In this document: positions 23,506 through 35,645 of the stretch, one piece after another | Position numbering within the stretch: the first letter of the stretch is position 1 | Layout of the letters: each line of letters starts with the position of its first letter | Assembly (NCBI GenBank): GCA_022113835.1 | Contig: JAILWY010000040.1 | Location: 1 to 64,000 of the forward strand | DNA from: Atopsyche davidsoni | Lineage: Eukaryota > Arthropoda > Insecta > Trichoptera > Hydrobiosidae | DNA: 64,000 bases | Direction: 5' to 3' | The notes under the pieces: model-generated | What the model was told of the DNA's origin: nothing | The model's database searches: none | The model's input: the letters and a program-made list of their open reading frames with translations, nothing else | Position numbers and translations under genes: made by a program

Positions 23506-25881
23506 TTTTTTTTTTTAGCCACCGCACCCGGGCCAGACATATTAAGTAATCACCGGGCTACGGTGGCGCCTCTTTTATACACCATCACAGCCTCAAAATT
23601 AAAAAAAAAAACACGTAAAAAACAAAAAAAGCTGCAATAAAATCATCTGTCGAATCTTCCGTCTTCATTCTTCCTGTAGATGGGGTAAGTCAGGAAGACG
23701 ACGGCTTGGTCACGGTGGTTGGGAGGGGCTCGCTTGTCGAGCCCTCTCCAGCTTCTCCTTCTTTCGCTAGACCTTCTCGCAGAAGTCCGTGACTGCGTCC
23801 CAGGCTGTTTTGTGGGTCAACATGGGCGGAACTAGTCCCTCCGTCGTGCATATTACGCTAGCCCTGCAACGCAGCCGCCATTTTTCCGATTCCGGCGCGC
23901 AACACTTCGTCGTCAACGTCGTCGTCGCAGAGCGGGCAACGTGCGCTCGCCGACCGGCCTATTCTCACCAGGTAGCTGCCGAGGCAGCCGTGCCCGGTAA
24001 GGAGTTGGGTCAGCCGGTACGTGACCTGACTGTGGGTGTGCTAGATCCAAGGGGCGAGGACCGGGATTAACCACTGCGTCCATCGTCCCTTCAGTGACTC
24101 GCTCCAGCGATCCTGCTACTTGTGCATCGTGGTTGCCCTCGCGTTCGCGCGCGCGGTATCACGGTCTTCTGCGTCTTCGAAGATGGCCTTCCGTTCTTCT
24201 GCGAGAAGGTCGATCGGCGGAATCCCCGCGAGTACGAGCGCCGCATCGGCCGATACCGTTCGGTACCCGCATATTATTCTCGTCAGCGTGTTCCGATAGT
24301 GGGCCACCTTCATGGTCGGCGCCCACACCTCAGCACCGAAGAGCATCTGAGATTGGGCCACACTAGCGAGCAGCCTCTGCTTCCTTTGCTGTGGACCTTG
24401 CACATTCAACAGGATTCTCGAGAGCGCGATGGTGGTTCCTGCGGCTTTCTCCGCGGCTCTGCGGATGTGATCCGTGTACTTGAGAAAGCCCTGTGGCACT
24501 ACGCTTGTAGTGGTTCTGTTGGTTCTTGTTATTCCATCTGTGGGAGTGTAATGTACGCTGCGGTCTCTGAGGTAGCTGTCTATCACAGCTCTCAGAAACG
24601 GCTCGACGCCTTTCTTCTCCAGCGCCTCCATGATCTTCTCCCATGGGGCGCTGTTGAAGGCGTTTTTCACGGCTAGCGTGACGAGCACGCAGTACTGCCT
24701 AGTACGCCGGGTCCCCGCGTTGGCTATCTCAGCTCTGCTGTGGGCCTTATTGATAGCGTCTACCGTGGATCTGCAATTCTCTCCTGAACCCGTACTGAGA
24801 CTCGGACAGGCTGCCCGTAGTCTCAATGTACGAGTTCAGTCTGGAGTGTAGCAGCCTTTCGAAGAGCTAGGCGTGACTGCGAAGAGTGGGATCTCTTCGT
24901 GCGGGGGCACGATGAGATCCCTGTGTGCGCCCTGACGTCCTGCTCGAGTCGGGCGAGGTACGTTTCGTACTCTGCGAGCGCCACGTTTGGCGAAACGTAG
25001 CAGGAGTACATGCGTGTGCCTCTAACCCGGATCCAGGCGAAGCCGTGTCCTGCGGTGCCGATCTCTTCGATGGTGGTGTCGCCGGCTATGGATACTGCCG
25101 CCACCCCTGTCACGTCAGCCGTCCATGTGGCGCTTGCCGGAGTGCGATGCTGTTCGCAGGTGATCAAAACGTCCGCCTGCAGCTCCCGCATTTTCTGCTC
25201 CAGCAGCGCCTGCGCCGCCTTGCAGTGGTTGAGGTTAATCTGCAGGACGCGCACAGACATTGTTATGTTTTCGATAGGCATTCAGGTATCTCCCGAATGC
25301 CTCGCACTGTCCGCTCCCTTGGGCGTACTCGCTTTTTCTGCCTTGTGCGGCGCACTCTTTGGCCTTGTGTCCAGGCCGGCCGCAGGTGAAGCACTGCTTG
25401 TTTCTGTCCTGGTCTCTGCATTGATGTGCTGCGTGGCCGTAGCCGAGGCACCTGTAATATCTGGGGATGGTCAGGTGCTCTCGCACCCGGCAGCTCACCC
25501 ATCCAACGCGGATCTTTCCGGCTGCTAGGATGATCTTTGCAGCGTCGATGGGACGTCAGCCAGTCCTGTCCTAGTGCCATTTCGTGCCGGGAGGAACTTC
25601 ACGGCTCTGACCGCGTCTTGCGTGCATGTCGCTTGAGTCGCTAACTCGACGGCCAGCTCTTCTTCGCTCGTTGACCTGTCGAGGTTGTGCACCTCGACGG
25701 TCATGGATGTGCCAAGGCTTTGGACGCTGGCGTTCTCACCCAGAACACCAGCTACCGCCTTGGCAAATCTCACCGCCGTTTCGGCGTTTACTCCGTCAAG
25801 CTCGACCACGATGTGACCTGCGCGAGTCTTGCGGACGGTCCGGACGCAGGCGCCTTGCTCGTCGCAATGATTGTAGATCAA
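23506..25881 (-). pseudogene. Dead R1-clade non-LTR retrotransposon (gag C-terminus, endonuclease, RT pieces)
   Basis: On the minus strand, 25881-25235 encodes the gag C-terminus in two frames (VRTVRKTRAGHIVVELDG, then two zinc knuckles YRCLGYGHAAHQC and CFTCGRPGHKAKEC). ORF2 starts near 25262 (VLQINLNHCKAAQALLEQ) and loses the rest of the endonuclease near 24930. RT resumes at about 24850. Motif A reads LAVKNAF where the intact relative has LDVKNAF, so the catalytic Asp is lost. The sequence jumps from VPQG directly to YTDHIRRAAEKAAG, removing the FADD box. The C-terminal part continues to about 23700 and the copy ends in poly(A) at about 23506-23515. The element is 5'-truncated and multiply deleted. 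Confidence 0.82.
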
Positions 25882-26751
25882 TTTGAATTATTTTTAAAAT
25901 TTTAATTATTATATCAAAATAATATAAATAAATAAAAACAATATAAAAACTTACAAGTAGCATTGATCAATTTACTGTGTGAGGGGTTAATCGTTTGTAT
26001 TTTTTCCCCTGCACAATTTTACAGATACCGGTATTGCTGCTGCTTCTCTGGAACGGTCCACCCAGTGAACCTAATATCTGAGACTGCGCCCGTAGGTTTG
26101 CCGCCGTGCTCTCGCTGCGGGCTCGGCTACACTCGGGCTGCAATGGCTACATTAGATTACTCTTTAAATATTTTGACAGAGGCTGATTAAATTTTCCCGC
26201 GGAAAATTTAAACATCTTATTAGAATAAGATGTAAATAGGTTACACTTATTTTAATAATTATTTAGAAATAGAAAAAGTCTTACATTATCTCTTTGTCTA
26301 ATTAGTTAATATTTTTATAAGTGTTGTGTATTGTAAATTATTGTAATGGTGAATAAACACTATAACTTTCACCACAATTTCAATTTTAAGGTACCAAAGG
26401 TTTACATTATTATTTTAATTTGTGCCTTATGATATTTGATCGTAAAAAAATGTGTGAATCCAATGTTTGCAATAATTATTTTTATGTTTTATTATATTAC
26501 TTTTTGTGATTCTTATTAGTTTTTTTTTTAATTCACCATTCTTTTTGGTCCTCTCGAAAAATTTAAATCAATAATATTCCACCCCTGTGCGCTTGCGTAG
26601 TAAGACAGTGGAAGCAATATATCCGTCTCGTTCTACGACTTCATAAATTAACGAGAGTGGAAGAGATATTATATTTTGCCAGATTTTTCGTTGTGTCGTA
26701 GATTAACCTGAAAATAGCACAGCTGGCTCTGGATAGGGCGATCGAACTGTC
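25882..26751. other. Intergenic region between R1-like remnant and PMCA promoter
   Basis: AT-rich apart from a short GC-richer patch at 26020-26150 that has no recognisable coding content. It contains the two adjacent hairpins at 26187-26233. Confidence 0.5.
26187..26233. repeat. Two abutting perfect hairpins
   Basis: The first pairs 26187-26197 with 26201-26211 (11 bp, loop CGC). The second pairs 26212-26221 with 26224-26233 (10 bp, loop AG) and starts on the next base. No coding region is involved. Confidence 0.85.
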
Positions 26752-26783
26752 AGTCGGTAACGAAGTGATAGATCCGTAGGACG
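26750..26783 (+). promoter_or_regulatory. Inr + DPE core promoter, likely for the PMCA gene
   Basis: An initiator TCAGTC at 26750-26755 puts +1 at A26752. GGACG at 26779-26783 falls exactly at +28 to +32 and fits the DPE consensus RGWYV. No TATA box is seen upstream. The strict Inr-DPE spacing is known for TATA-less insect promoters. It lies upstream of a plausible first exon whose donor is at 26953/26954. Confidence 0.5.
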
Positions 26784-26953
26784 TCTCGGTGCGACCTGCC
26801 CGGCAGCGCAGTCTCCATCGCTCGACGACTCTGTTGCTAGTCAGTGCGTTACAACCCTCTAACTTAAGTCAAAATAACATAAACATCGTCATAGATTTGG
26901 TGGCAATTTTCTCAATTAACGCGCACATTGTGATGCACATTTCTCCGCAACAC
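26752..26953 (+). other. Predicted non-coding first exon of the PMCA gene
   Basis: The segment runs from the proposed initiator to a strong donor (CAACAC followed by GTAAGTT). A matching acceptor (CATCTCAG followed by GGTCATC) lies at 29552/29553, 39 bp before the PMCA ATG. The implied 5'UTR intron is 26954-29552. No transcript evidence is available to me, so this is inference from splice-site quality and position. Confidence 0.5.
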
Positions 26954-29591
26954 GTAAGTTATAAAGTTCAATATAAGGCTAGAATAATTTATTTTCTGCC
27001 TTACATTTTATTTATTATTCTTTTTATCTGTAAAAAGACAATCATTGCTTCGGTGTAATAATATAATCTATCATCAGAATGTTTTATTTGAGAAAAATGC
27101 AAACAACATCACTTTATCAAACGACTTGTTTGTATTGTAATAAAAATATTGTAGTCTTTCTCGATACTCGGGGTTGAAATATCGTACCATTCTTTAATAT
27201 GTGTATGCATCGTGCCGGTTTTACAGTATTATTTCGAGGTTTTTGTTTTTTTTTTTAATTTATTTTTATTTCCAACTGCCTGCGTATTACAAATGTGAGT
27301 TTTAATTTGTTTACTAAATAAACAAAATGTATAAAATACATTTTAAAGCAGATTACACTTAAAAAATCTTGAAAGGAATATCCTGCTTATATCATTCAAT
27401 AAAAAGGAACCACTAGTGAAACATGAACATGACATTATTAGTAAATATTAAATTACAAATAAACTTCTTCCCTAAATTTTAACATAAATATTTTTATTTA
27501 CAAGTCTTTTAGTGAGTTTTCTGAATAAATCATAATTATACATCACTAATTCTTGAATTACAATCGTTAAATTATTTTATGCTTTTTGTATAGTATACTT
27601 TTAAATTGTTTCTAAATTATAAATTTGAAAACTTATTCAAGTTACATTTAAGATCATTATGTTGATGTTTCATAATTTTATATTACAATAATACTAACCA
27701 AAGTAGTACTCAACTTCTTATATTGCATTTATTATAAATTGTGGTTCTAATATCTATTTTCAATACACTGATTCTGCTACCTTACTCATAATTTATAGTA
27801 GAAAATAACGCCCAAACGAAACCATCAAAACTCAAATTAATTTTAATTATAATATTTTTTCCATTTTCTTTAATGAGTATATAAATACATTCACTATATA
27901 AATATATTATAAAGAGCACTAAAAAAACTCAAAAAAAGTTATCATTGTTTTTTTCATAATTTTTGTATGCTAGCTAAAACATTTTCTTTTTATTAATTAA
28001 AACTAAACTTGATTAATTTTTTTTATAGTTAAAGTTGTAAGTAAATGATTGGTTTAATAAAATATATTTCCTTGTAGTATATTCAGCACTGGAATTGCTA
28101 CTTACTTTTAAATTTAATATGCTAATTATTTTAATTTTATCTATTTTTCTATGACCTCTTCTTCTTAACTGTATGGATAATTCTTAATGATAATATATAT
28201 TAGTGAATCAATAAGATCCGAATTAGAATTAGGAAGGAAAATGCAAGTTTTAACAACATAATCTTCTTTTAGGAAGACACACTTTTCTTGCCGTTCCAAC
28301 CATTTCTTTAAGTGCACACCAAAAAGAAGATATATGAAGATCTTCAAAATAAAGTTCTGCATTACCAGTGACCTCATTGTTTGAATTGAATTTAATAATA
28401 TATGTATACTGTTAAGAGTGTTGCTGCAACGGCAGTGATGATTCTGTAATTCACTGTAATACTGTTAAAAAACCTTTGAGTGTTATTCAATTTGAATAAC
28501 AAAAATAGTGTTAGCTGATTTCTGCCATATGTTATTGAATTCAGCTTTCGTCAACACGGTTAAGACTCAACATCAAAGCTGGTGCGATTTTCGAAAGTTC
28601 CAAACACTACCTAAAATCGACCCGCAGCACCATTGGACTGAGAGATTCTTCATTATGTTTTTTCAAATGGCTATAAAATCAACTCTAAGCTATGAATCAG
28701 AGTGACATTTAATATGAAATCAATTGATAGATAGCAGTTAACAAATGCAAACTTGCCTTTTGTGTTGGTCTAATGAAGTTTTGGACTACAGTTTCAACAA
28801 GTCCAATTTTGGACTAAACTTTGTAAATGCCCTGTAATCATTGCTACTAAAAATGAATTTTTAAAATGAAGAAAAAACAATGACAGCTTATAAAATAACG
28901 GCATTTACTGACAGTCAGATCAAAACAAGTGTATGTCAATTACTATGGAAATTTCACTTTAATGGAATACTTAATGATTAAATTTTTACCATTAGTGAAT
29001 TTTTTAAACTGTGTTAATCTCCACTCCAATCTCCAAATCTTTGCTATTTTTTTTTATTTATTAGTAATTTGAATAACTTTTATCATTATTTGGGTTTATT
29101 ACTATTTATTGCAGTCTTCTTCTTCTTTATTACATACTGTACAGCAGAATATTTGCACTATTAAAATTTTTCAATTTCTATTATGAAATTAAATGAATAA
29201 AATTATTTCGATACTCCTATTTCTTTTGTATTATTAATTATATATTTTGTTTTTAATATTTTTTTATAATTTAGACAAAAATATTTGAAAAATGCCACCC
29301 TTCCATCGAGTCCTCGTAACCTTTATTTATATGTATGCTACTACTGATGCATCAATGCCAGTGTACAGTGTTCAGGTTGTGTATAGTCAATTGTGCAGAT
29401 TTCAGAAAAGATTTTTATAAATATACTAGTTTCAAAATACCAATGATTATAATAATATCACTTGCTTCAATTGTCTCCATAAAAATACACCAACACAGAC
29501 CACTCTTATATTTATGTATATAATTAAATTGTTTTTAACTTGTGCATCTCAGGGTCATCACTTTAACCGGTTTCAAACCTGAACATCAAAG

Positions 29592-32500
29592 ATGGCCACA
29601 ATAGACGGTCGCCCGGCTCAGTATGGAGTGACACTGCGTCAGTTGAGAGAGTTGATGGAACAAAGAGGTGCTGAAGGAATATCTCGGATTCGAGCAATAG
29701 GAGGTGTGCAAGATATATGCAAAAAACTTTACACATCTTCCAGCGATGGTCTCTCTGGTTCGGCTGCTGACTTAGAACACAGAAAGGAAACCTTTGGATC
29801 AAATGTCATTCCTCCCAAGCCTCCCAAAACATTCATGCAGTTGGTTTGGGAAGCCTTGCAGGATATTACTCTTATTATTTTAGAAATTGCATCGCTCATA
29901 TCGTTGGGGTTGGCTTTTTATCAACCAGCTGATGAAAATTCACTTATAGAAGATGAAGAGGCTCACCATGGGTGGATTGAAGGTGCTGCAATTCTTGTAT
30001 CAGTAATAGTAGTTGTAATTGTAACAGCGGGAAATGATTATACAAAGGAAAGGCAATTTAGAGGCTTACAAAACAGAATTGAGGGAGAACATAAATTTGC
30101 AGTCATTCGGCAGGGTGAATTAAATCAACTACCTATATCTGATATATTAGTTGGAGATATATGTCAAGTAAAATATGGTGACCTTCTTCCTGCTGATGGA
30201 ATATTGATTCAAAGTAATGACCTTAAAGTTGATGAATCGTCTCTCACTGGAGAGTCCGATCATGTGAAAAAAGGAGAAAATACAGATGCAATGATGTTAT
30301 CTGGAACACATGTGATGGAAGGGAGCGGAAAGATGGTTGTCACAGCTGTTGGAGTAAATTCACAAGCGGGTATTATATTCACTCTCCTAGGGGCAGCAGT
30401 AAACCATCAAAATGACGAGTCGAAAAAAGCCAAGAAAGATGGGAGAAAAGCAAAAAAAAACAGTACTAGTGATGATGGTGGCCCCAGCAGCAGTCGTGTG
30501 ACCTCTCCAATCATGTGTGAGGAAGAAAAACCAATCATGAGCAGTGAGTCTCCAACAGACACGTCAAATAAAAAAGAAAAATCAGTTTTACAAGGAAAAC
30601 TCACTAAACTGGCCATTCAGATAGGATACGCAGGATCTACTATTGCTGTGCTTACAGTAATTATGTTAGGAATTCAATTTTGTATCAAAACATTTGTCAT
30701 TGAGCAGAAACAATGGAAAAATTTTTACATCAATTACTTTGTTCAACATTTCATAATTGGAGTAACAGTGCTAGTTGTAGCTGTACCAGAAGGATTGCCA
30801 CTCGCTGTGACACTGTCTCTGGCTTATTCTGTCAAGAAAATGATGAAAGATAACAACTTGGTGCGTCACTTGGATGCTTGCGAGACAATGGGTAACGCCA
30901 CAGCTATTTGTTCCGATAAAACAGGAACACTGACAACTAATAGAATGACTGTTGTGGAGTCGTACATCTGTGAGAAGCTGAGGAAGACTAATCCCAAGTT
31001 TGCTGAACTACCACCAACTGTTGGCCACCTCACTGTGGAAGGCATTTGCATTAATTCTGCTTACACTTCTAAAATTATGCTCTCAAAGGACCCATCAGAG
31101 TTGCCCATGCAAGTTGGAAACAAAACGGAATGTGCTCTTCTCGGATTCGTCAATGCTCTTGGAAAAAATTATCAAGCTGTGAGAGACTGTACACCGGAAG
31201 AAATATTCACTAGAGTTTATACATTTAACTCTGTACGCAAATCAATGAGCACTGTTATTCCACGGAAAAATGGGGGTTACAGACTATACACAAAGGGTGC
31301 CTCCGAAATCGTTATGAAGAAGTGTGCTTTCATTTATGGACACAATGGAAAGCTGGAGAAGCTCACGTCTGACATGCAAGATAGGCTTCTAACTCAAGTC
31401 ATAGAACCGATGGCCAGTGACGGTCTCAGGACAATTTCAATTGCTTACCGTGATTTTGTACCACACAAAGCTGAAGTAAATCAAGTTCATATTGATAATG
31501 AACCAGATTGGGATGATGAAGATAACATGGTTCAAAACTTGACATGTCTTTGTGTTGTAGGAATAGAAGATCCCGTTAGAGCTGAAGTTCCTGAAGCTAT
31601 AAAACAATGTCAGAAAGCTGGTATAACTGTACGGATGGTAACGGGTGATAATGTCAACACTGCCCGTTCTATAGCCATCAAATGTGGCATCATAAAGCCA
31701 TCAGATGATTTCTTAATATTAGAAGGGAAAGAATTCAATAAGAGAATCAGAGATAGTCAAGGAAATGTTCAACAGCAACTCTTAGACAAAATTTGGCCTA
31801 GACTTAGAGTGTTGGCAAGATCTTCCCCCACTGATAAATACACCCTAGTAAAGGGAATAATTGATAGTGCAATTTCATCCAACCGTGAAGTTGTCGCTGT
31901 GACTGGTGATGGAACCAACGATGGACCTGCCCTTAAGAAAGCTGATGTTGGCTTTGCCATGGGAATTGCGGGTACAGATGTAGCCAAAGAAGCTTCTGAT
32001 ATAATCTTGACAGATGATAACTTCAGTAGCATTGTGAAAGCGGTAATGTGGGGCAGAAATGTCTATGACAGTATTGCAAAATTTCTACAATTTCAACTTA
32101 CTGTCAATGTTGTTGCTGTGGTAGTTGCATTTGTTGGAGCTTGTGCAGTACAAGACAGCCCCCTTAAAGCTGTTCAGATGCTTTGGGTTAATCTCATTAT
32201 GGACACATTGGCTTCACTAGCTTTGGCTACTGAGATGCCCACAGCTGACTTGCTCCTCCGCAAACCATATGGTCGTACAAAACCCTTGATATCCCGTACC
32301 ATGATGAAAAATATTTTGGGACAAGCTTTTTATCAACTCATTGTCATTTTCACTCTTTTATTTTGTGGAGATGAATTGCTCGACATAGAATCAGGAAGAG
32401 GAGCTGAATTTGGTGCACCCCCAACACAACATTTTACAATAATTTTCAATACATTCGTAATGATGACATTATTCAATGAATTGAACGCACGTAAAATCCA

Positions 32501-33095
32501 TGGACAAAGAAATATTTTCAAAGGCATTCACACCAACCCAATTTTTTATACTATATGGATTTTAACTGTCATAGCACAAGTTCTTATTATTGAATTTGGA
32601 AGAGTGGCTTTTGCCACCAAGTCTTTGACGCTAGAACAATGGATGTGGTGTATTTTCTTTGGACTTGGAACACTCGTCTGGGGACAGTTAATAACAAGTA
32701 TTCCCACTCATAAGATTCCCAAAACACTATCATGGGGACGTGGTCAGTCCACCGATTATGATGACGGTGTTGGAGATGATAGCTATAGCGGAGAACCTGA
32801 GAAAACGCCAGCTGGCAGAATCCTCTGGATCAGAGGATTAACTAGGCTGCAGACCCAGCTGCGGGTTATCAGAGCATTCAAGTCAACATTGGAAGATCTC
32901 CGATCTGTGCATAGTCTCAATAGCTTGCGCAGCTCTCGAAGCCATACGGGACCATATTTAGAGGAGGATAATGTGCGCATGATGAAGTCTTCACAGCCCT
33001 CGCCCAATCATTCGGTAATGACAAGTAATCGCCTTCATCCACATCCTCATGGCAGCTCTTTTCTACCAAAGCCTATGCATGAGACCAGGATTTGA
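29592..33095 (+). CDS. PMCA: Plasma membrane calcium-transporting ATPase (PMCA), single coding exon
   Basis: One uninterrupted frame of 1167 codons with every PMCA landmark. These are the N-terminal [15 protein letters not shown], the PEGLPLAV transmembrane motif, the phosphorylated aspartate in [13 protein letters not shown] (D442), TGES in the actuator domain, KGASE near 568, TGDNVNTA, and the hinge [20 protein letters not shown] (T771-D773). The C-terminus has a calmodulin-binding stretch ([20 protein letters not shown], about 1077-1096) and ends ETRI, which fits a class I PDZ ligand. It pumps one Ca2+ out of the cytosol per ATP at the plasma membrane and is activated by calmodulin. Length matches the family (about 1100-1250 aa). 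The ATG has a good context (CAAAGATGG). The striking point is the lack of coding introns, where the two neighbouring genes have 12 and 19; this suggests retroposition or wholesale intron loss. The alternative C-terminal exons known from other animals cannot be made here. Confidence 0.97.
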   Translation: MATIDGRPAQYGVTLRQLRELMEQRGAEGISRIRAIGGVQDICKKLYTSSSDGLSGSAADLEHRKETFGSNVIPPKPPKTFMQLVWEALQDITLIILEIASLISLGLAFYQPADENSLIEDEEAHHGWIEGAAILVSVIVVVIVTAGNDYTKERQFRGLQNRIEGEHKFAVIRQGELNQLPISDILVGDICQVKYGDLLPADGILIQSNDLKVDESSLTGESDHVKKGENTDAMMLSGTHVMEGSGKMVVTAVGVNSQAGIIFTLLGAAVNHQNDESKKAKKDGRKAKKNSTSDDGGPSSSRVTSPIMCEEEKPIMSSESPTDTSNKKEKSVLQGKLTKLAIQIGYAGSTIAVLTVIMLGIQFCIKTFVIEQKQWKNFYINYFVQHFIIGVTVLVVAVPEGLPLAVTLSLAYSVKKMMKDNNLVRHLDACETMGNATAICSDKTGTLTTNRMTVVESYICEKLRKTNPKFAELPPTVGHLTVEGICINSAYTSKIMLSKDPSELPMQVGNKTECALLGFVNALGKNYQAVRDCTPEEIFTRVYTFNSVRKSMSTVIPRKNGGYRLYTKGASEIVMKKCAFIYGHNGKLEKLTSDMQDRLLTQVIEPMASDGLRTISIAYRDFVPHKAEVNQVHIDNEPDWDDEDNMVQNLTCLCVVGIEDPVRAEVPEAIKQCQKAGITVRMVTGDNVNTARSIAIKCGIIKPSDDFLILEGKEFNKRIRDSQGNVQQQLLDKIWPRLRVLARSSPTDKYTLVKGIIDSAISSNREVVAVTGDGTNDGPALKKADVGFAMGIAGTDVAKEASDIILTDDNFSSIVKAVMWGRNVYDSIAKFLQFQLTVNVVAVVVAFVGACAVQDSPLKAVQMLWVNLIMDTLASLALATEMPTADLLLRKPYGRTKPLISRTMMKNILGQAFYQLIVIFTLLFCGDELLDIESGRGAEFGAPPTQHFTIIFNTFVMMTLFNELNARKIHGQRNIFKGIHTNPIFYTIWILTVIAQVLIIEFGRVAFATKSLTLEQWMWCIFFGLGTLVWGQLITSIPTHKIPKTLSWGRGQSTDYDDGVGDDSYSGEPEKTPAGRILWIRGLTRLQTQLRVIRAFKSTLEDLRSVHSLNSLRSSRSHTGPYLEEDNVRMMKSSQPSPNHSVMTSNRLHPHPHGSSFLPKPMHETRI

Positions 33096-33723
33096 ATCAA
33101 CTGTACAGTATCCATACATACAAGGTTATAAAGTAAAATGTGTAAAACAATCTAGTGTAAGTGGAAATATGTAAAGTGAGCACAAAAGTCAAATGCTGTT
33201 GGTCTGGTTTTTCTGTCATGGCACCTGCAATTCTCACATGGACTATATTCTTTTTTTTTTTTTTCATACTAATTTATTATTAAATAAATCTCCTCTAGTG
33301 TGTGACTCTTGGGCTATCTATAATTATATCTTCAAAATAAAAAAAATCCTTGACTTTTAGTTAATGGTATACAATCAGTATTAATGAGGCTGAACAAAAT
33401 GGTCCATTTTATTTAAACATTTATATCCAATATTAGATTTTTATGCTATTTATGAAAATGTATTTTTCTATGACTTTTATCTTAGTACTCTGTCCCTACA
33501 TGTGATAATTTCTTATATTCTATGTAAATGAATAATTCTTAATCTTTACACCTCAAGGAGGTTATCTCTTCTTCAAGCATCTCGGACCATGCAACGTACC
33601 TACCTATTATATATACGTTTATATATATCATTATTATTATTGTTTTATTAAGTATGAATTTTTCAAAACTTTTTAACCCACTTTAAAAATTAAAATAATA
33701 TTGACTTTTTCTATATATTTATT

Positions 33724-33811
<88 letters not shown>

Positions 33812-34992
33812 TTTGATACATTGGTATTTTTAAATTTATTTAAACAGTATTTTTCTAGTTAAAACTTAAAACCAACCTTTATACATATGTGCAACGTCTG
33901 TTTGCTGTGTTATTTGTCTACTCTTTGAAATTTTATATTTTTTAAATTAAAGATAATTAATTAAAACATATTTTGGAACAATCATCTATCTACCTATCAT
34001 AAAATATTCCATTTCAACAATTTCCATGCGCAGTTAATTCTGTTATTTAAGAGATATTTCGTTGTATGTAGCTAAATGTATATCAATATTCATTATTATC
34101 TACTTGAACACAATTATTTCTGATCAGATTGACAATTGGATGTGATCCTGTGAGGTGAAGTTGGAGTGAGACACTTGTTTAGTTTTAATATAAATAGAGC
34201 ATATACAACTAGTCACTAGGCACAGTGCTAGTGAAAATATAATGTTTTCATATCTTTATCTAATTCTCAACAAGAGTTACTGTTGTAAAATGTAAATCTG
34301 TTATTTTCATCCAAGTGAATATATTTGTGTAGAATATAATGTTAAATTAATAGAAAATATAATATTCTAAATTCACATAAAATTGTTAGATACATGTAGA
34401 TATTGTTGTTAGAATTCATAATAATGATATAAAATATTACAGTTCTCTACTGTTAGGATTTATTTTAATGCACGGCGTAGAGAAATCAATATTATCTACG
34501 GAAAGGGTTCTTGAACTTAAGAAAGTTGGCTACATTTAGGAAAAGCAATTATCTCCAAGATATCGACTGTACGATGTAAGACTAGTATTTTTATCTTATT
34601 ATACGTGTATTGAGCTAATGTTAATGTTGCACTTGTTTTGTACCCCATATGAGTTTGAGACCAACTGATGTCTCACACGTAATGTGTCCCCGAGTGGTTT
34701 TGTAAACCATTACCTAAAAATACTTGGTGGAGCATTGCTAATTGATGTAATCAATATAATATACTGTACTACTTCAGTTATATGTTGCCAAGTCGTTAAC
34801 CACTGACATTTGTTACCCTTGAGTCCCTTCTCAAATACTTTTTCTAATATTATTATATCCTCTATTTTTTTATAAATACTAATAGTCTTTATCTCTCTTA
34901 ATATTTATAGTAATAAGATGCAAATAAGAAAATTTTACTTTGCAATATTGCATCTTTCAATATTTCGTAATATGGAAAAAAAGGGAGTCATT
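33096..34992 (+). other. PMCA 3'UTR and downstream DNA
   Basis: AT-rich, non-coding. It has an AATAAA at 33283-33288 and a (TA)n tract at about 33719-33808. Another AATAAA at 36116-36121 could serve a longer transcript that would include the MITE at 34997-35641. I cannot tell which is used. Confidence 0.5.
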
Positions 34993-34996
34993 TTAA

Positions 34997-35641
34997 CCCT
35001 TAACGGTCATAATTCACCTTTGTGACATATCAACATAACTTCACTGCGGTTCTATAGAACGTGTGAGGTGACAAGAAAATGTTTCATGTTTAAATTAGCC
35101 GTCTCTGGAATTTGTTACGTATATTAAGCGCCAACATTTTGGAAATATTCATTATAAGTAAGAATTTTTACTAATGAACTCATAACAGAAATTATGACAA
35201 AAAAAAAATATATGCGAACAGGAAAAGAAAGAATCATCTGCCAGATCAGTTTGGAAAAACATTTCTTATGAGGAAATATGTGCTTTTTTTGGTTTTATAT
35301 TATATGTTTATTTTTATAATATATGTTTATTTTATATTATATTTCATATGTAAGAGTTTTTAATTTGTTCCGGGCCTCCTGTCAATTTGAGGATAGTTTT
35401 GCATTTTGAGGATAGTTTTCCATGTATAACAGTCTACTCAAATTCTTTACTAAAACCTAAACTTTATTCTAAAAAATATCATATTTATGCTTCATTGGCT
35501 GATATTGTTTTAATTGATATGCTATTTAACAGGAATCTAAGTTCCTGTAAATTTCTGGCTTCTAAAATTACACTTTCAGATTCATAGATTTATTTACAAC
35601 CTAGTTAGGATCATGGATACGAAGTTAGCGTCCGATAAGGG
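34997..35641. mobile_element. piggyBac-like non-autonomous element (MITE)
   Basis: A 645-bp segment is flanked by TTAA on both sides (34993-34996 and 35642-35645) and starts CCCTTAACGG. Its other end, reverse-complemented, reads CCCTTATCGG, so the terminal repeats match at nine of ten positions. TTAA target choice and a CCCT terminus are the marks of piggyBac elements. No transposase motif is recognisable inside, only a 66-codon frame of no known family. It sits about 1.9 kb downstream of the PMCA stop. Confidence 0.72.
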
Positions 35642-35645
35642 TTAA

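Noticed and set aside
29592..33095. PMCA treated as a processed pseudogene
   Set aside because: The frame has no lesion, all catalytic motifs and the C-terminal regulatory region are intact, and a 5' splice arrangement and promoter are visible. It is better read as a functional gene with intron loss or retroposition.
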